A DNA stretch of 64,000 nucleotides from Phocaeicola plebeius (GCF_003437535.1 NZ_QSQT01000005.1:1-64000), one strand, 5' to 3'; positions 42,323 to 52,269 are shown, counted from the stretch's first letter. Numbers and translations: made by a program. The notes: a model not told the origin generated them from the letters alone.

Positions 42323-43477
42323 ATGTACAGAATGATTTTGAACGAAACTTCTTACTTTGGTGCCGGATGTCGCGAAGCTATCGCTACAGAAGCAGGCCGT
42401 AGAGGTTTCAAGAAAGCTTTTTTTGTGACTGACAAGGACCTGATTCGTTTTCACGTAGCCGACAAGGTGGTGGAAGTGTTCGAAAAGGCAGGTATTCCTT
42501 ACGAAATATATAGTGATGTAAAAGCCAACCCCACCATTGCCAATGTACAGAATGGTGTGGCAGCTTTCAAGGCTTCCGGTGCCGACTTTATCGTTGCATT
42601 GGGTGGCGGTTCTTCCATTGACACGGCTAAAGGTATCGGTATCGTAGTGAACAATCCGGAATTTGCCGATGTACGTTCATTGGAAGGAGTAGCAGATACG
42701 CGCCATAAAGCAGTGCCGACTTTTGCTCTGCCTACTACTGCTGGAACTGCGGCTGAGGTAACCATCAACTATGTGATTATTGATGAGGCTGCTACCAAGA
42801 AAATGGTATGTGTAGACCCGAACGATATTCCGTCGGTAGCTATCGTAGACCCTGAACTGATGTATTCTATGCCGAAGGGCCTGACTGCGGCTACAGGTAT
42901 GGATGCCCTGACACATGCCATTGAAAGCTACATTACTCCGGGAGCTTGGGTGATGTCAGATATGTTTGAACTGAAGGCCATTGAGATGATTGCCAAGAAT
43001 CTGAAGGCTGCTGTAGACAATGGTAGTGATCCAGTAGCTCGTGAAGCCATGTCGCAGGCACAGTATATTGCCGGAATGGGATTCAGCAACGTAGGTCTGG
43101 GAATCGTTCACTCTATGGCTCATCCTCTCGGTGCGCACTATGACACTCCGCACGGCGTAGCCAATGCATTGTTGTTGCCTTACGTCATGGAATACAATGC
43201 AGAATCTCCTGCCGCACCAAAATACCTGGATATTGCTAAGGCGATGGGAGTAGATACTACCGGCATGAGCGAAGCAGAAGGTGTAAAAGCTGCGGTAGAA
43301 GCTGTTCGCCAGCTTTCTTTGAGCATCGGTATTCCACAGAAGTTGCATGAAATCGGTGTGAAGGAAGAAGATTTGCATCAGTTGGCTATCGATGCATTCA
43401 ATGATGTCTGCACTGGAGGTAACCCGCGTCCGACTTCAGTAGAAGATATTGAAGCGCTCTACCATAAGGCTTTCTAA
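42323..43477 (+). CDS. fucO: lactaldehyde reductase (iron-dependent alcohol dehydrogenase)
   Basis: Cytoplasmic group III alcohol dehydrogenase of 384 residues, very similar along its length to E. coli FucO: RMILNETSYFG, the NAD-binding GGGSSIDTAKGIG, NNPEFADVRSLEG, PTTAGTAAEVTINYVI, and iron ligands in DALTHAIE and MAHPLGAHYDTPHG. It turns L-lactaldehyde into 1,2-propanediol while regenerating NAD+. It closes the rhamnose operon (rhaO in B. thetaiotaomicron) 32 bp after the aldolase gene and is followed by a strong terminator. Confidence 0.95.
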   Translation: MYRMILNETSYFGAGCREAIATEAGRRGFKKAFFVTDKDLIRFHVADKVVEVFEKAGIPYEIYSDVKANPTIANVQNGVAAFKASGADFIVALGGGSSIDTAKGIGIVVNNPEFADVRSLEGVADTRHKAVPTFALPTTAGTAAEVTINYVIIDEAATKKMVCVDPNDIPSVAIVDPELMYSMPKGLTAATGMDALTHAIESYITPGAWVMSDMFELKAIEMIAKNLKAAVDNGSDPVAREAMSQAQYIAGMGFSNVGLGIVHSMAHPLGAHYDTPHGVANALLLPYVMEYNAESPAAPKYLDIAKAMGVDTTGMSEAEGVKAAVEAVRQLSLSIGIPQKLHEIGVKEEDLHQLAIDAFNDVCTGGNPRPTSVEDIEALYHKAF

Positions 43478-43502
43478 GCATTCTTATTATTTTATATACA
43501 AA

Positions 43503-43554
43503 AACGTCCGCAGTTTCCGGTGAGTTTTCCGGGACTGCGGACGTTATTTTTTTT
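43503..43554. terminator. terminator after the rhamnose operon
   Basis: A 12-bp stem AACGTCCGCAGT / ACTGCGGACGTT, with further CCGG pairing inside, followed by ATTTTTTTT. Leftward it is followed by TTTTTGTATA, so it can also end the cysE transcript. Confidence 0.92.
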
Positions 43555-43618
43555 AGGTTCTTAAGTAAAAAACGGCCGTTTCAACCATCAATAATAAGAT
43601 GTCTTTGTGCTTACTCTA

Positions 43619-43722
43619 AAACGCCTTTACGTTTGGATTGAAACGCAAGGGCGTTTTAGATGAAATGTACTTGCGTTTGGTTTCAAACGTCCTTGCGTTT
43701 TGGAGTAAACGTAAGTGCGTTT
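43619..43722. repeat. array of five 16-bp palindromes at exact 22-bp spacing
   Basis: Units of the form AAACG-N6-CGTTT start at 43619, 43641, 43663, 43685 and 43707, each followed by a 6-bp spacer. The middle is CAAGGG/ CAAG-like in one orientation and CTTG-like in the other, so units alternate direction. One unit has AAATG in place of AAACG. A decayed sixth unit (AGATGTCTTTGTGCTT) fits at 43597, and a shorter palindrome AAACGGCCGTTT lies at 43570-43581. The array is non-coding, between the convergent fucO and cysE genes. Confidence 0.85.
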
Positions 43723-43741
43723 TTGGGCAGGCATTTTCTCC

Positions 43742-44653
43742 TTAATTTTCCTTGCTCTTTCGCTGTACGATGCGGGCACCGGTAGGTACACTTTCCGTCA
43801 CCCAGATGTTACCTCCAATGGTAGCTCCTTCACCGATGGTGATGCGTCCTAATATGGTGGCATTGGAGTAGACAATCACATTGTCTTCCAGTATCGGATG
43901 GCGTGGAATACCCTTGATGGGGTTTCCCTGTTCGTCGCAAGGGAAACTCTTGGCACCCAATGTGACACCCTGGTATAGTTTCACGTGATTGCCGATGATG
44001 CAGGTCGCACCGATTACGACACCCGTACCGTGGTCAATGGTAAAATGATGTCCGATTTGCGCACCCGGATGGATGTCGATTCCGGTTTCAGAGTGAGCCA
44101 TTTCCGTGATGATACGCGGAATAAGAGGCACGTTGAGCCGGTGAAGTTCGTGGGCAATCCGGTAGTTGGTCACTGCACGGATAACAGGGTAACAGCAGAT
44201 AATTTCACCAAAGCAGGTGGCAGCTGGATCACCGTAGTATGCAGCTTCTACATCGGTAGCCAAAATCCGTCGGATTTCCGGCAGACGGCTGATAAACTCA
44301 GCCGCTAATTGGGTAGCCGTGGCACGGCAAGGTGACTGACAGTCGCACTGGCCTGAATTTTCCACCCCGAAGCACAATCCGGCCTGTATCTGTTCGATGA
44401 GCAGAGAAAACAGCTCTTCAATATTGACACCAATGTGGTAATTAATGGTCTGGCTGTTGATGGTAGAATTACCGAAGTAGCCGGGGAATAAGATGGCACG
44501 TGATAGTTCTACGATACGTTCCAGTGATTTTCCGGAAGGAAGCGGTTCACCTTCTCTGTGCTGATGGAACAGTCCACGGTAAGATTGGCTGTCGGAAAGT
44601 TCGTCAACAGCCTTTGTCAGTATATGTGTGTAATCAATTGGGCTCATAAGCAT
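43742..44653 (-). CDS. cysE: serine O-acetyltransferase (EpsC/CysE type)
   Basis: Cytoplasmic acetyltransferase of about 303 residues that makes O-acetylserine for cysteine synthesis. The N-terminal helical domain is of the longer EpsC type, and the C-terminal left-handed beta-helix shows hexapeptide repeats (GIDIHPGAQIGHHFTIDHGTGVVIGATCIIGNHVKLYQGVTLG, then ILEDNVIVYSNATILGRITIGEGATIGGNIWV). The DHGTG and HxxGxxIG histidines match the active site. The frame opens at 44701 inside the promoter; ATG codons at 44653 and 44647 are the realistic starts. Its 3' end runs towards the 22-bp array. Confidence 0.93.
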   Translation of the reverse strand: MLMSPIDYTHILTKAVDELSDSQSYRGLFHQHREGEPLPSGKSLERIVELSRAILFPGYFGNSTINSQTINYHIGVNIEELFSLLIEQIQAGLCFGVENSGQCDCQSPCRATATQLAAEFISRLPEIRRILATDVEAAYYGDPAATCFGEIICCYPVIRAVTNYRIAHELHRLNVPLIPRIITEMAHSETGIDIHPGAQIGHHFTIDHGTGVVIGATCIIGNHVKLYQGVTLGAKSFPCDEQGNPIKGIPRHPILEDNVIVYSNATILGRITIGEGATIGGNIWVTESVPTGARIVQRKSKEN

Positions 44654-44670
44654 TCCTTTTTGATAATTGG

Positions 44671-44702
44671 CAAAAGTAACGATATTTTGTGATGAATCCA
44701 AT
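44671..44702 (-). promoter_or_regulatory. promoter of cysE
   Basis: Leftward TACTTTTG (44678-44671) fits TAnnTTTG, with ATTG (44702-44699) 20 nt upstream as a near -33 element. It overlaps the oppositely directed promoter of the small ORF. Confidence 0.6.
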
Positions 44703-44717
44703 AAAATCTTATTTTTG
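44686..44717 (+). promoter_or_regulatory. promoter of the small basic ORF and possibly the HTCS gene
   Basis: TTTG (44686-44689), 20 nt, TATTTTTG (44710-44717): both elements match the Bacteroides consensus. The small ORF starts 18 bp downstream. Confidence 0.75.
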
Positions 44718-44735
44718 TAGAAAAATCAGAATGGT

Positions 44736-44867
44736 ATGGTAGTAAACAAGAAAAATCCGTTTGCTTTCAAGGCAAAACAGAGCAATAAGAAAAAGACAAG
44801 TGGAAAAAGGGTGGGAAAGTCCCGTCCGGAGAAAGCGAATAATCAGTTGAACCGCAGGGTGAAATAA
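44736..44867 (+). CDS. small highly basic protein of 43 residues
   Basis: An open frame of 43 codons from ATG to TAA encodes a protein with about 15 Lys/Arg, only one acidic residue and no hydrophobic segment (MVVNKKNPFAFK... ending LNRRVK). A strong promoter lies 18 bp upstream, and the HTCS start codon is only 11 bp downstream. The composition suits an RNA- or ribosome-binding protein. Codon choice and base composition look like the core genes to the left, not like the AT-rich HTCS gene. No family is recognised. Confidence 0.6.
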   Translation: MVVNKKNPFAFKAKQSNKKKTSGKRVGKSRPEKANNQLNRRVK

Positions 44868-44878
44868 TAAAAATCTAC

Positions 44879-47800
44879 ATGATACCCATGAAAAACACAG
44901 TAGTAGCTATAATTTATTTTTTCTTGATTGGTATTATACCCGGAATGTCTCAGGATATATTATCTAAGCCGATGCCTTTCTATTCAGATTTGGCTTCAAA
45001 TGAAATTTGGGATATATACCAAGATGAATGGGGATATTTGTGGATTGGTACATCCAATGGATTAGCTAGATATGACGGACATCAAGTCCGTTCTTTTAAG
45101 AATGACTATCGTTTTCCTCATTTGCTGACTGATAATAGGATTACAAGTTTTGCGGAGAGCATAGATTATTTGTGGATTGGTACTCACAAAGGAATCAATT
45201 TATTTGAAAAACATACAGGTAAAGTTATTCCTATTCCGGAGAAAAGCTTACAAGATAAAGACATAGCGTTTATGCTTACAACAAAAAAAGGGGAAATCTG
45301 GATAGCTTCTGGAGGAAATCTTTATCGTTGCAGAAAAGACGGAAGTCTTGTCCGTAAATATGACATGCGGCATATACTAAAAATCGATAGTCAGCAGGCA
45401 ATTATACTTAATAGTTTGTATGAAGATAAATCTGGTGTATTATGGGTGCTGATGGGAAAGGGTGGACTATGCCGTTATGATTCGAAGTTAGATACATTCT
45501 CCTATTATCCTTATATGATTGACGTAGATTACTATACGATGTATCAAGATAAAGCGGGTGGTTACTGGATTGGTACATGGGGAAATGGTTTATGGAAATT
45601 TCAACCTGATTCACCAGAAAAAGCTTATTTTGTAAATTGTTCTTTTTTAATGGGAAAAGATGGGAAAGAATCCGCCGTATATAGTATAGTTCAAGATGAT
45701 GTGTATCATTATTTATGGTTTTTATCTTATAACAAACTCTATGCATTAGATATATCTCATGGTGATATAAAGTTAGTTGATATAGATAGCCGTGTGGATA
45801 CTCAAAAGATGTATACTCGTATTTTGAAGGATAGGGAAGGAAATTTATGGTTAAGCTCTTATGATTTGGCAAATGTCGTTCGTTTTGATAAATCGGGGAT
45901 TAAATATTATTCATTATCGCAAGTAAAGAATGATTTAGGATGGGATACCAATATTTTGCATTTGTGTGTGGATGAAAATAATGTAGCATGGGTGAATCAA
46001 GATCGACTGGGCTTGTGTCTGTATGAGTTGGATACTGATAAGTTGCATTATGCGGATTTAAATGGTAAAGTCAGAGAGGTTAATTTAATGGTTAAAGCTC
46101 AGCAACCTTTATCTGTATGGGTGAATGGAAGAGGAGATTCGCGTTTAGTAAAAATAATTAGAAATGGCAGTAAATTGTATGTGACAAAGGAAATAGATTT
46201 GTCTTTATATACGGACAATTGTGGAGATATTCTTCAAATGATGGAAGATTCAAATTTAAATTTGTGGGTATTAACTTCCAATAATTTGTTTGTTATATCC
46301 CCCAATGATTATTCTGCTGTTTTTTGTGAACCTTTGAATAAAAGAAATATTACTCATTTATGTGTAGATACTCATAGAGAGATTTGGGGAATTTCGACTT
46401 CCAATCAAGTGTTTTCTTTGAGATATAGTGATAAGAAAATTGTAGCGACACGAAAAGTTATTTGTTTTACTTCGGAACAAGAAGATACTCCCAAACTTTC
46501 TTGTGTAGATTATGATGATTGTATGTGGATTGTATCTTCATTGGGGTATGTCTATAGGTCGACTCCTGCCAAAGATAAATTTGAACTGATAGGACTTAAT
46601 GAGATATTAAATGACTGTATTGTATTGAAGTTGTTGGTAGACCGTAGGAACCTATGGGTGATTACTAATAAAAAGATTTTAAAATATAATCTGCAAACGA
46701 AGCTTTATACAGAGTATTCCACTCGAGACAGTAATATACGAGTTCATTTGTTTAGAGGGCAGGCTGCTTGTCCGGATAATTCGGGTGGAATTTATGCCGG
46801 TGGACATAATGGATTTATTCATTTGCTTCAGTCTGGTAGTCAGTGGGGAGCAGATTGTAGTTTCGCTCCTATGGTGACAGATATTAAGGTAGATGGGAGT
46901 AGCGTGTTTTTTGATAAGCCGAAAATAGGAAATACGGTATCTCATGTGTTTTTGACAAGTCGTGATAGAAATATAGAATTATCTTTTTCTACATTGGAAT
47001 ATGGACTTCAGAGAGAAAAACAAATAGCCTTTAAGTTGGAAGGGGTAGATAAGGATTGGGTGTATCCTGAAGTAAATAAATTTACTGCTTTTTATAATGA
47101 ACTGCCTAAAGGTACCTTTCATTTTAGATTAAAGTATATAGATAATGGAAAATGGGTGGATAGTCAATATGATTTGACTATTGTTCGGCTTCCTGCATGG
47201 TATGAAACATGGTGGGCATATACTTTTTATATCGTTTTGGGAATAACAGTATTATGTCTGGTAGAGTATTTTTACTTGAGAAGATTGAAAAAGAAAAATC
47301 AGATAAAACTTAAGGAAGAGCTGGCAAAAACGAAGATTGATTATTTTACTAATGTTTCTCATGAAATACTGACTCCTTTGACAGTCATATTAACGGTTAT
47401 AGAGTTCTTTGAGAAAAACACTTTTCATGATCAATACGGAAAACAAGTTAATATATTGAAAAGAAATGTTTTAAAGGTGCGCCATTTGATTCAGCAGGCA
47501 TTAGATTTTCGTAAAATCAATACGCAGACCATGCCTTTACATATTAGTTATGGTCGAATAGATTCATATATAAAAAATGTATGCGTAGCTTCTTTTATGG
47601 CTTTATCAAGCAAAAAACACCAACAATTTAATGTGGTAACGAATTCATCTATTGAAGGTTATGTGGATTTTGAAAAACTGGATCAGATTTTATATAATCT
47701 GCTTTCTAATGCCATAAAATACACTCCGGAAGGTAAGAGGGTTGAGTTACAAGTTTCAGAAAAAATGGAAAGCGACCGACATTTTTTGATAATAAAAGTT

Positions 47801-48895
47801 TCAGATCAGGGAATAGGGATAAAACCGAAAGATTTAAAATTGATTTTTAATCAGTTTTATACTGGTAAAAATGCGACCGGTAATGAATCAAATGGAATTG
47901 GCCTGTATTTGACAAAGTCATTGGTTGAACTTCATCATGGTGAGATTTCAGTGGAGAGTGTGTATGGAGAGGGTTCTGTTTTTACGGTTTCACTTCCATT
48001 GAATAAAGAGGTTTATGCAACAATAGAAGAGACGACCACTCTTTCTGGGGATAATAAACAAATAATGGATGCTTCTGATATAGTTTCTGTTGTGGAGAAT
48101 GAAGGTACAGTAGTAGAAAAAAGTACAGTTTTGTTTATTGATGATGATAAGGAATTGCTTTATGTTTTACAGCAAACATTTTTAGGTAAATATAATGTAT
48201 TGGTGGCGGAAACGGCTAAGTGTGCTTTAGAACAATTGTCACACAATGATATTGATATGATTGTGTGTGATATTACATTGCCAGATATGATTGGATGGGA
48301 TTTATGTAAAAAGATAAAAACAGATTATCGATATATGCATATCCCTATTATTATTCTTACAGCTAAACAAGGAGTAGAAGACCAGGTGGTAAGTTATAAT
48401 ATTGGTACTGATGGTTTCCTGACCAAACCATTTGAAATAAAAGTGCTCGAAGCACGTATCGATAATTTAATTTTAACTTATAAGCGATTGCAGTCAACTT
48501 TTCGTAAAGAACAAAGTATGGATTTCTCTATACTTCCTTATCAGGCTGCAGATAAAAAATTACTGGAAAAAATAACTTTTACTGTAAGAGAACATTTAGA
48601 GGAGGCAGAGTTTGATTTGGAAATGTTATCAAAAGAACTGGGCATGTCGAAATCGACTTTGCATAGAAAAATAAAAGCTATGACAGGGCTTACACCATTG
48701 GATTTTATTCGGAATATAAAAATGAAAGAAGCCTGTGTTATGCTTAATGCTCGTCAATTATCTATTTCTGAGATAGCTTATGCATTAGGATTCACAAATC
48801 CTAAATATTTTACCAAGTGTTTTAAGGATGAGTTTGGTGTAACGCCGACTGAATTTCAACAAAAAAGTATAATAAAAATGTCAAGAGAGGTATAA
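44879..48895 (+). CDS. hybrid two-component system regulator (HTCS)
   Basis: Inner-membrane one-protein signalling system of 1338 residues. A signal peptide is followed by a periplasmic sensor of repeated propeller blades (WDIYQDEWGYLWIGTSNGLARYDG and many like it), a Y_Y_Y domain before the membrane helix at about 780-803, a histidine kinase (His828 in NVSHEILTPL; ATP-binding NLLSNAIKYTPEG, GIGIKPKDL and NGIGLYLTKSL), a receiver domain (Asp1131 in VCDITLPDM, Lys in LTKPFE) and an AraC-type HTH at the C-terminus. It senses a glycan fragment and activates the SusC/SusD/GH42 genes. ATG codons at 44879 and 44888 are both possible. Confidence 0.95.
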   Translation: MIPMKNTVVAIIYFFLIGIIPGMSQDILSKPMPFYSDLASNEIWDIYQDEWGYLWIGTSNGLARYDGHQVRSFKNDYRFPHLLTDNRITSFAESIDYLWIGTHKGINLFEKHTGKVIPIPEKSLQDKDIAFMLTTKKGEIWIASGGNLYRCRKDGSLVRKYDMRHILKIDSQQAIILNSLYEDKSGVLWVLMGKGGLCRYDSKLDTFSYYPYMIDVDYYTMYQDKAGGYWIGTWGNGLWKFQPDSPEKAYFVNCSFLMGKDGKESAVYSIVQDDVYHYLWFLSYNKLYALDISHGDIKLVDIDSRVDTQKMYTRILKDREGNLWLSSYDLANVVRFDKSGIKYYSLSQVKNDLGWDTNILHLCVDENNVAWVNQDRLGLCLYELDTDKLHYADLNGKVREVNLMVKAQQPLSVWVNGRGDSRLVKIIRNGSKLYVTKEIDLSLYTDNCGDILQMMEDSNLNLWVLTSNNLFVISPNDYSAVFCEPLNKRNITHLCVDTHREIWGISTSNQVFSLRYSDKKIVATRKVICFTSEQEDTPKLSCVDYDDCMWIVSSLGYVYRSTPAKDKFELIGLNEILNDCIVLKLLVDRRNLWVITNKKILKYNLQTKLYTEYSTRDSNIRVHLFRGQAACPDNSGGIYAGGHNGFIHLLQSGSQWGADCSFAPMVTDIKVDGSSVFFDKPKIGNTVSHVFLTSRDRNIELSFSTLEYGLQREKQIAFKLEGVDKDWVYPEVNKFTAFYNELPKGTFHFRLKYIDNGKWVDSQYDLTIVRLPAWYETWWAYTFYIVLGITVLCLVEYFYLRRLKKKNQIKLKEELAKTKIDYFTNVSHEILTPLTVILTVIEFFEKNTFHDQYGKQVNILKRNVLKVRHLIQQALDFRKINTQTMPLHISYGRIDSYIKNVCVASFMALSSKKHQQFNVVTNSSIEGYVDFEKLDQILYNLLSNAIKYTPEGKRVELQVSEKMESDRHFLIIKVSDQGIGIKPKDLKLIFNQFYTGKNATGNESNGIGLYLTKSLVELHHGEISVESVYGEGSVFTVSLPLNKEVYATIEETTTLSGDNKQIMDASDIVSVVENEGTVVEKSTVLFIDDDKELLYVLQQTFLGKYNVLVAETAKCALEQLSHNDIDMIVCDITLPDMIGWDLCKKIKTDYRYMHIPIIILTAKQGVEDQVVSYNIGTDGFLTKPFEIKVLEARIDNLILTYKRLQSTFRKEQSMDFSILPYQAADKKLLEKITFTVREHLEEAEFDLEMLSKELGMSKSTLHRKIKAMTGLTPLDFIRNIKMKEACVMLNARQLSISEIAYALGFTNPKYFTKCFKDEFGVTPTEFQQKSIIKMSREV

Positions 48896-48963
48896 AATCC
48901 TTGCATGCGATAATATTTTCTCCCTTCAGGCAGTATTTAGACACGCTTTGAACTGAGTTTTAA

Positions 48964-49022
48964 TTTTCCTTTGCCATTGTGAAATAATAATATGTTTCAA
49001 AATGGTAAAGGAAAAATTTTTT
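48964..49022 (+). terminator. terminator after the HTCS gene
   Basis: Stem TTTTCCTTTGCCATT / AATGGTAAAGGAAAA (14 of 15 pairs), followed by ATTTTTT. It separates the regulator from the SusC unit. In the remaining 146 bp before susC no consensus promoter was found, in keeping with activator-dependent control. Confidence 0.8.
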
Positions 49023-49168
49023 ATAAAGAGACAATGTAAGGATGATGCAAAGCTGTGTTTTTATAAAGCCAGTTACTTATTGTATCATTCTTTGCTATTA
49101 TAGTCATTATGCATTTTGTGGTCTGTGTTTAATCGTTAATCATTAATTATTTACTTAATCTAAATCAT

Positions 49169-52100
49169 ATGAAAAATATAAGCTTATTTGATATAAGTGG
49201 TAGAGATTATAGACTACAAAGAAGTCTATTATTTATTTTCTTATTTTCTTTTGTTGTACTTCTGCAATTAAAAGCGGAAAATTGGTTCGTTAGAGGAAAA
49301 GTTTTGGATGAAAAAACAAAAGAGGCTTTAATAGGAGTTTCTATTTTGGAAAAGAATACTACTAATGGTACTGTTACGGACTTTGAAGGAAATTTTTCTT
49401 TAACGGTTAATAGTAGGAATGCTATTCTGAATATTTCATATATTGGTTATGTGACCCAGCAAGTGTCTGTTGATAATAATCAAGTTCTGGAAGTTTTATT
49501 GAAAGAAGATAGTGAGCAGTTAGATGAGGTTGTTGTGGTGGGATATGGAGCACAAAAAAAAGCAACATTGTCTGGATCTGTAACGAGTGTAGGAGGAGAA
49601 AAGCTTGCGAGAACTCCTGTTGTCAATCTAAGTCAAGGTATAGCAGGGCGTCTTCCTGGAGTTGTAGCAGTCTCTAATACCTCAGAACCAGGATATGATG
49701 GTGCAACAATTACGATTCGTGGAGTTAATACATTTGGTAAATCTGATCCATTGATAGTCGTAGATGGAGTACCTGGCCGTTCTCTTGAGCGAATTGATCC
49801 GGCTACAATTGAGACGATGTCAGTGCTAAAAGATGCTTCTGCAGCGATTTATGGTGCGCAAGCTGCGAATGGGGTTATTCTTATTACTACGAAACGAGGT
49901 AAATTGGGAAAACCAAAAGTAAGTATGTCTTATAACTATGGAATTTCGGCTCCGACTGTTATTCCAGAGATGACTAACGCGTACGAGTATGCTACATTGA
50001 TGAATGAAATAGATGCATATGCAGGTAATAAACCTCGTTATTCAGAATCAGACTTGAAACAATATGTGGATGGAAGCGACCCTTGGGGACATCCTGATAC
50101 AGACTGGTTTGGAGAAACATTGAAAAAGTGGTCTGCACAGACTTATGCTAATGCAACAATTGAGGGAGGAACTGAAAATGTAAAATATTTTGCTAGTTTG
50201 TCGGCAAAAGGCCAAGATGCTTTTTATAAAAATAGTGGAGCAAATTATAATCAGTATGATTTAAGGATGAATCTGGATACAAAAATCAATAGGTATATAG
50301 ATGCATATATAAATGTAGCTGCCCGTATGGAGGACAGAAAATATCCCACTCGTTCTGCAGAAAATATTTTTCGTATGTTGATGCGATCTAAACCTAATTC
50401 TCCAGCATATTGGCCTAATGGCTTGCCTGGACCAGATATTGAGTTTGGTGATAATCCGGTAGTTATTTGTACAAATCAAACAGGATATGATAGAGATAAG
50501 CAGTATGTATTGAATGGTGATTTTGGAGTGAATATTAAAATTCCTCACGTTGAGGGATTATCAATAAAAGCTACAGCCTCTTTGGATAAAGGGTTTCGTT
50601 TCAGAAAAATTTGGCAGAAGCCATGGTATTTGTATTCGTGGGACGGAACTTCTGTAGATTCAAATGGACAACCTGTATTGGTAGAAGGAAAGAAAGGGTT
50701 TAGTGATCCAAGATTGACGGAGTCTATGGAAGATAATTTAGGAATACTTTTAAGTGGTATTGCCTCCTATTCTCGTACTTTTATGGATGACCATTCGGTA
50801 AATGTATTAGCTGGTGTAGAACGTATTACAGATGAAGGTGATTCTTTTGAAGCTTTTAGACGGTATTTTTTATCTTCATCTATAGATCAGTTGTTTGCAG
50901 GTGGGCAAGATGAAATAAATAACACAGGTACTGGTTACAAGGAGGCCCGATTGAATTATTTTGGACGTTTGAATTATGCTTATAAATCAAAGTATTTAGC
51001 TGAATTTGTCTGGAGATATCAAGGCTCATATATTTTTGCTAAGAAGAATAAATTTGGTTTCTTTCCAGGAATTTCTTTGGGTTACGTAATTTCTGAAGAG
51101 AACTTTTGGAAAAAGCATGTCCCCTTTATTTCTTTTGCAAAAATTAGAGCGTCTTGGGGACAAACGGGAAATGATTTGATAGATCCTTATCAATATATGT
51201 CTTCATATTTATTTAATAGTTTGATGTATGTAACAAATAATGGAACTACGATGAATCAAGCTTTAATGGAAAGTGTTGCTCCTAATCAAAACGTAACTTG
51301 GGAAACTGCAACTCAAAAAAATATAGGTCTTGATTTACAGTTCTTGCAGGGAGATTTGGCTTTGACAGTTGATTATTTTCATAATAAACGAACTGATATT
51401 CTGTGGAAAAGGAATGCCTCTGTTCCTGCTACATCAGGATTGGAATTGCCGGATGAAAATTTAGGTAAGGTTCTAAATCAGGGGGTGGATTTTAATATTG
51501 ATTATCGGAAAACATTTAATGAGTGGCGTTTAGGAGTAAATTTAAACGGAGTTTATGCCAGAAATAAAATTTTATTCTGGGATGAAGCTCCTGGAGTTCC
51601 TGATTATCAAAAATCAACAGGTAAACCTATTGATGCCGGATTGTATTATCAGGCAATAGGTATTTTTAAGAATAAAGAAGAAGTTGAGGCTTATCCTCAT
51701 TGGGCCGGAGCTCGTCCTGGAGATATTATTTTTAAAGATGTAAATGAAGATGGGGTTATTGATGGAAATGACCGTGTAAGGGATGATCGTAGCCGTACCC
51801 CTAGATTTACAGGTGGATTAACTGTTGATGTTGCATATAAAGGCTTTGATTTCTCTTGTATGTTTCAAGGAGCTTTTGGGGGTATTTTTTATCAGACCAC
51901 AGAGTCTGGAGATTTTGCAAATTTCTTAAAAAGTTTTTATGATAATCGTTGGACAGAAGATAATCCGACAGCTTCTTTCCCACGTACGTATAATCGAAGT
52001 AATGAATATTATGTGAATCAACAGAATACGTTCTGGTTACATAAAACAGATTATGTCCGAATGAAGAATATAGAATTGGGTTATACTATTCCTTCTATAT

Positions 52101-52267
52101 TGACGAAAAAAGCAGGTATTGAACATTTACGTATATATATAAATGCTTATAATCTTTTGACCTTTAGCCCAGATATGAAGGATTATGATCCAGAAAACAC
52201 AAGTGGATCTGGTTATAATTATCCTTTGAATAAGGTTATAAATTTTGGTATTAATCTTACTTTTTAA
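49169..52267 (+). CDS. SusC-family TonB-dependent transporter
   Basis: Outer-membrane transporter of 1032 residues. A long N-terminus (about 20 residues) precedes the signal peptide, then a CarboxypepD-like domain (about 43-120), the TonB-box region DEVVVVGYG, plug (DGVPGRSLERIDPATIETMSVLKDASAAIYGAQAANGVILI) and barrel ending INLTF. There is no STN domain, which agrees with control by the HTCS instead of a sigma factor. SusD follows after 2 bp. Base composition is clearly AT-rich. The GH42 gene downstream points to a beta-galactoside substrate. Confidence 0.93.
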   Translation: MKNISLFDISGRDYRLQRSLLFIFLFSFVVLLQLKAENWFVRGKVLDEKTKEALIGVSILEKNTTNGTVTDFEGNFSLTVNSRNAILNISYIGYVTQQVSVDNNQVLEVLLKEDSEQLDEVVVVGYGAQKKATLSGSVTSVGGEKLARTPVVNLSQGIAGRLPGVVAVSNTSEPGYDGATITIRGVNTFGKSDPLIVVDGVPGRSLERIDPATIETMSVLKDASAAIYGAQAANGVILITTKRGKLGKPKVSMSYNYGISAPTVIPEMTNAYEYATLMNEIDAYAGNKPRYSESDLKQYVDGSDPWGHPDTDWFGETLKKWSAQTYANATIEGGTENVKYFASLSAKGQDAFYKNSGANYNQYDLRMNLDTKINRYIDAYINVAARMEDRKYPTRSAENIFRMLMRSKPNSPAYWPNGLPGPDIEFGDNPVVICTNQTGYDRDKQYVLNGDFGVNIKIPHVEGLSIKATASLDKGFRFRKIWQKPWYLYSWDGTSVDSNGQPVLVEGKKGFSDPRLTESMEDNLGILLSGIASYSRTFMDDHSVNVLAGVERITDEGDSFEAFRRYFLSSSIDQLFAGGQDEINNTGTGYKEARLNYFGRLNYAYKSKYLAEFVWRYQGSYIFAKKNKFGFFPGISLGYVISEENFWKKHVPFISFAKIRASWGQTGNDLIDPYQYMSSYLFNSLMYVTNNGTTMNQALMESVAPNQNVTWETATQKNIGLDLQFLQGDLALTVDYFHNKRTDILWKRNASVPATSGLELPDENLGKVLNQGVDFNIDYRKTFNEWRLGVNLNGVYARNKILFWDEAPGVPDYQKSTGKPIDAGLYYQAIGIFKNKEEVEAYPHWAGARPGDIIFKDVNEDGVIDGNDRVRDDRSRTPRFTGGLTVDVAYKGFDFSCMFQGAFGGIFYQTTESGDFANFLKSFYDNRWTEDNPTASFPRTYNRSNEYYVNQQNTFWLHKTDYVRMKNIELGYTIPSILTKKAGIEHLRIYINAYNLLTFSPDMKDYDPENTSGSGYNYPLNKVINFGINLTF

Positions 52268-52269
52268 AT

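Noticed and set aside
43570..43722. The regular repeats could be a CRISPR array.
   Set aside because: Repeats are 16 bp with 6-bp spacers, units vary, and no cas gene is in the window.
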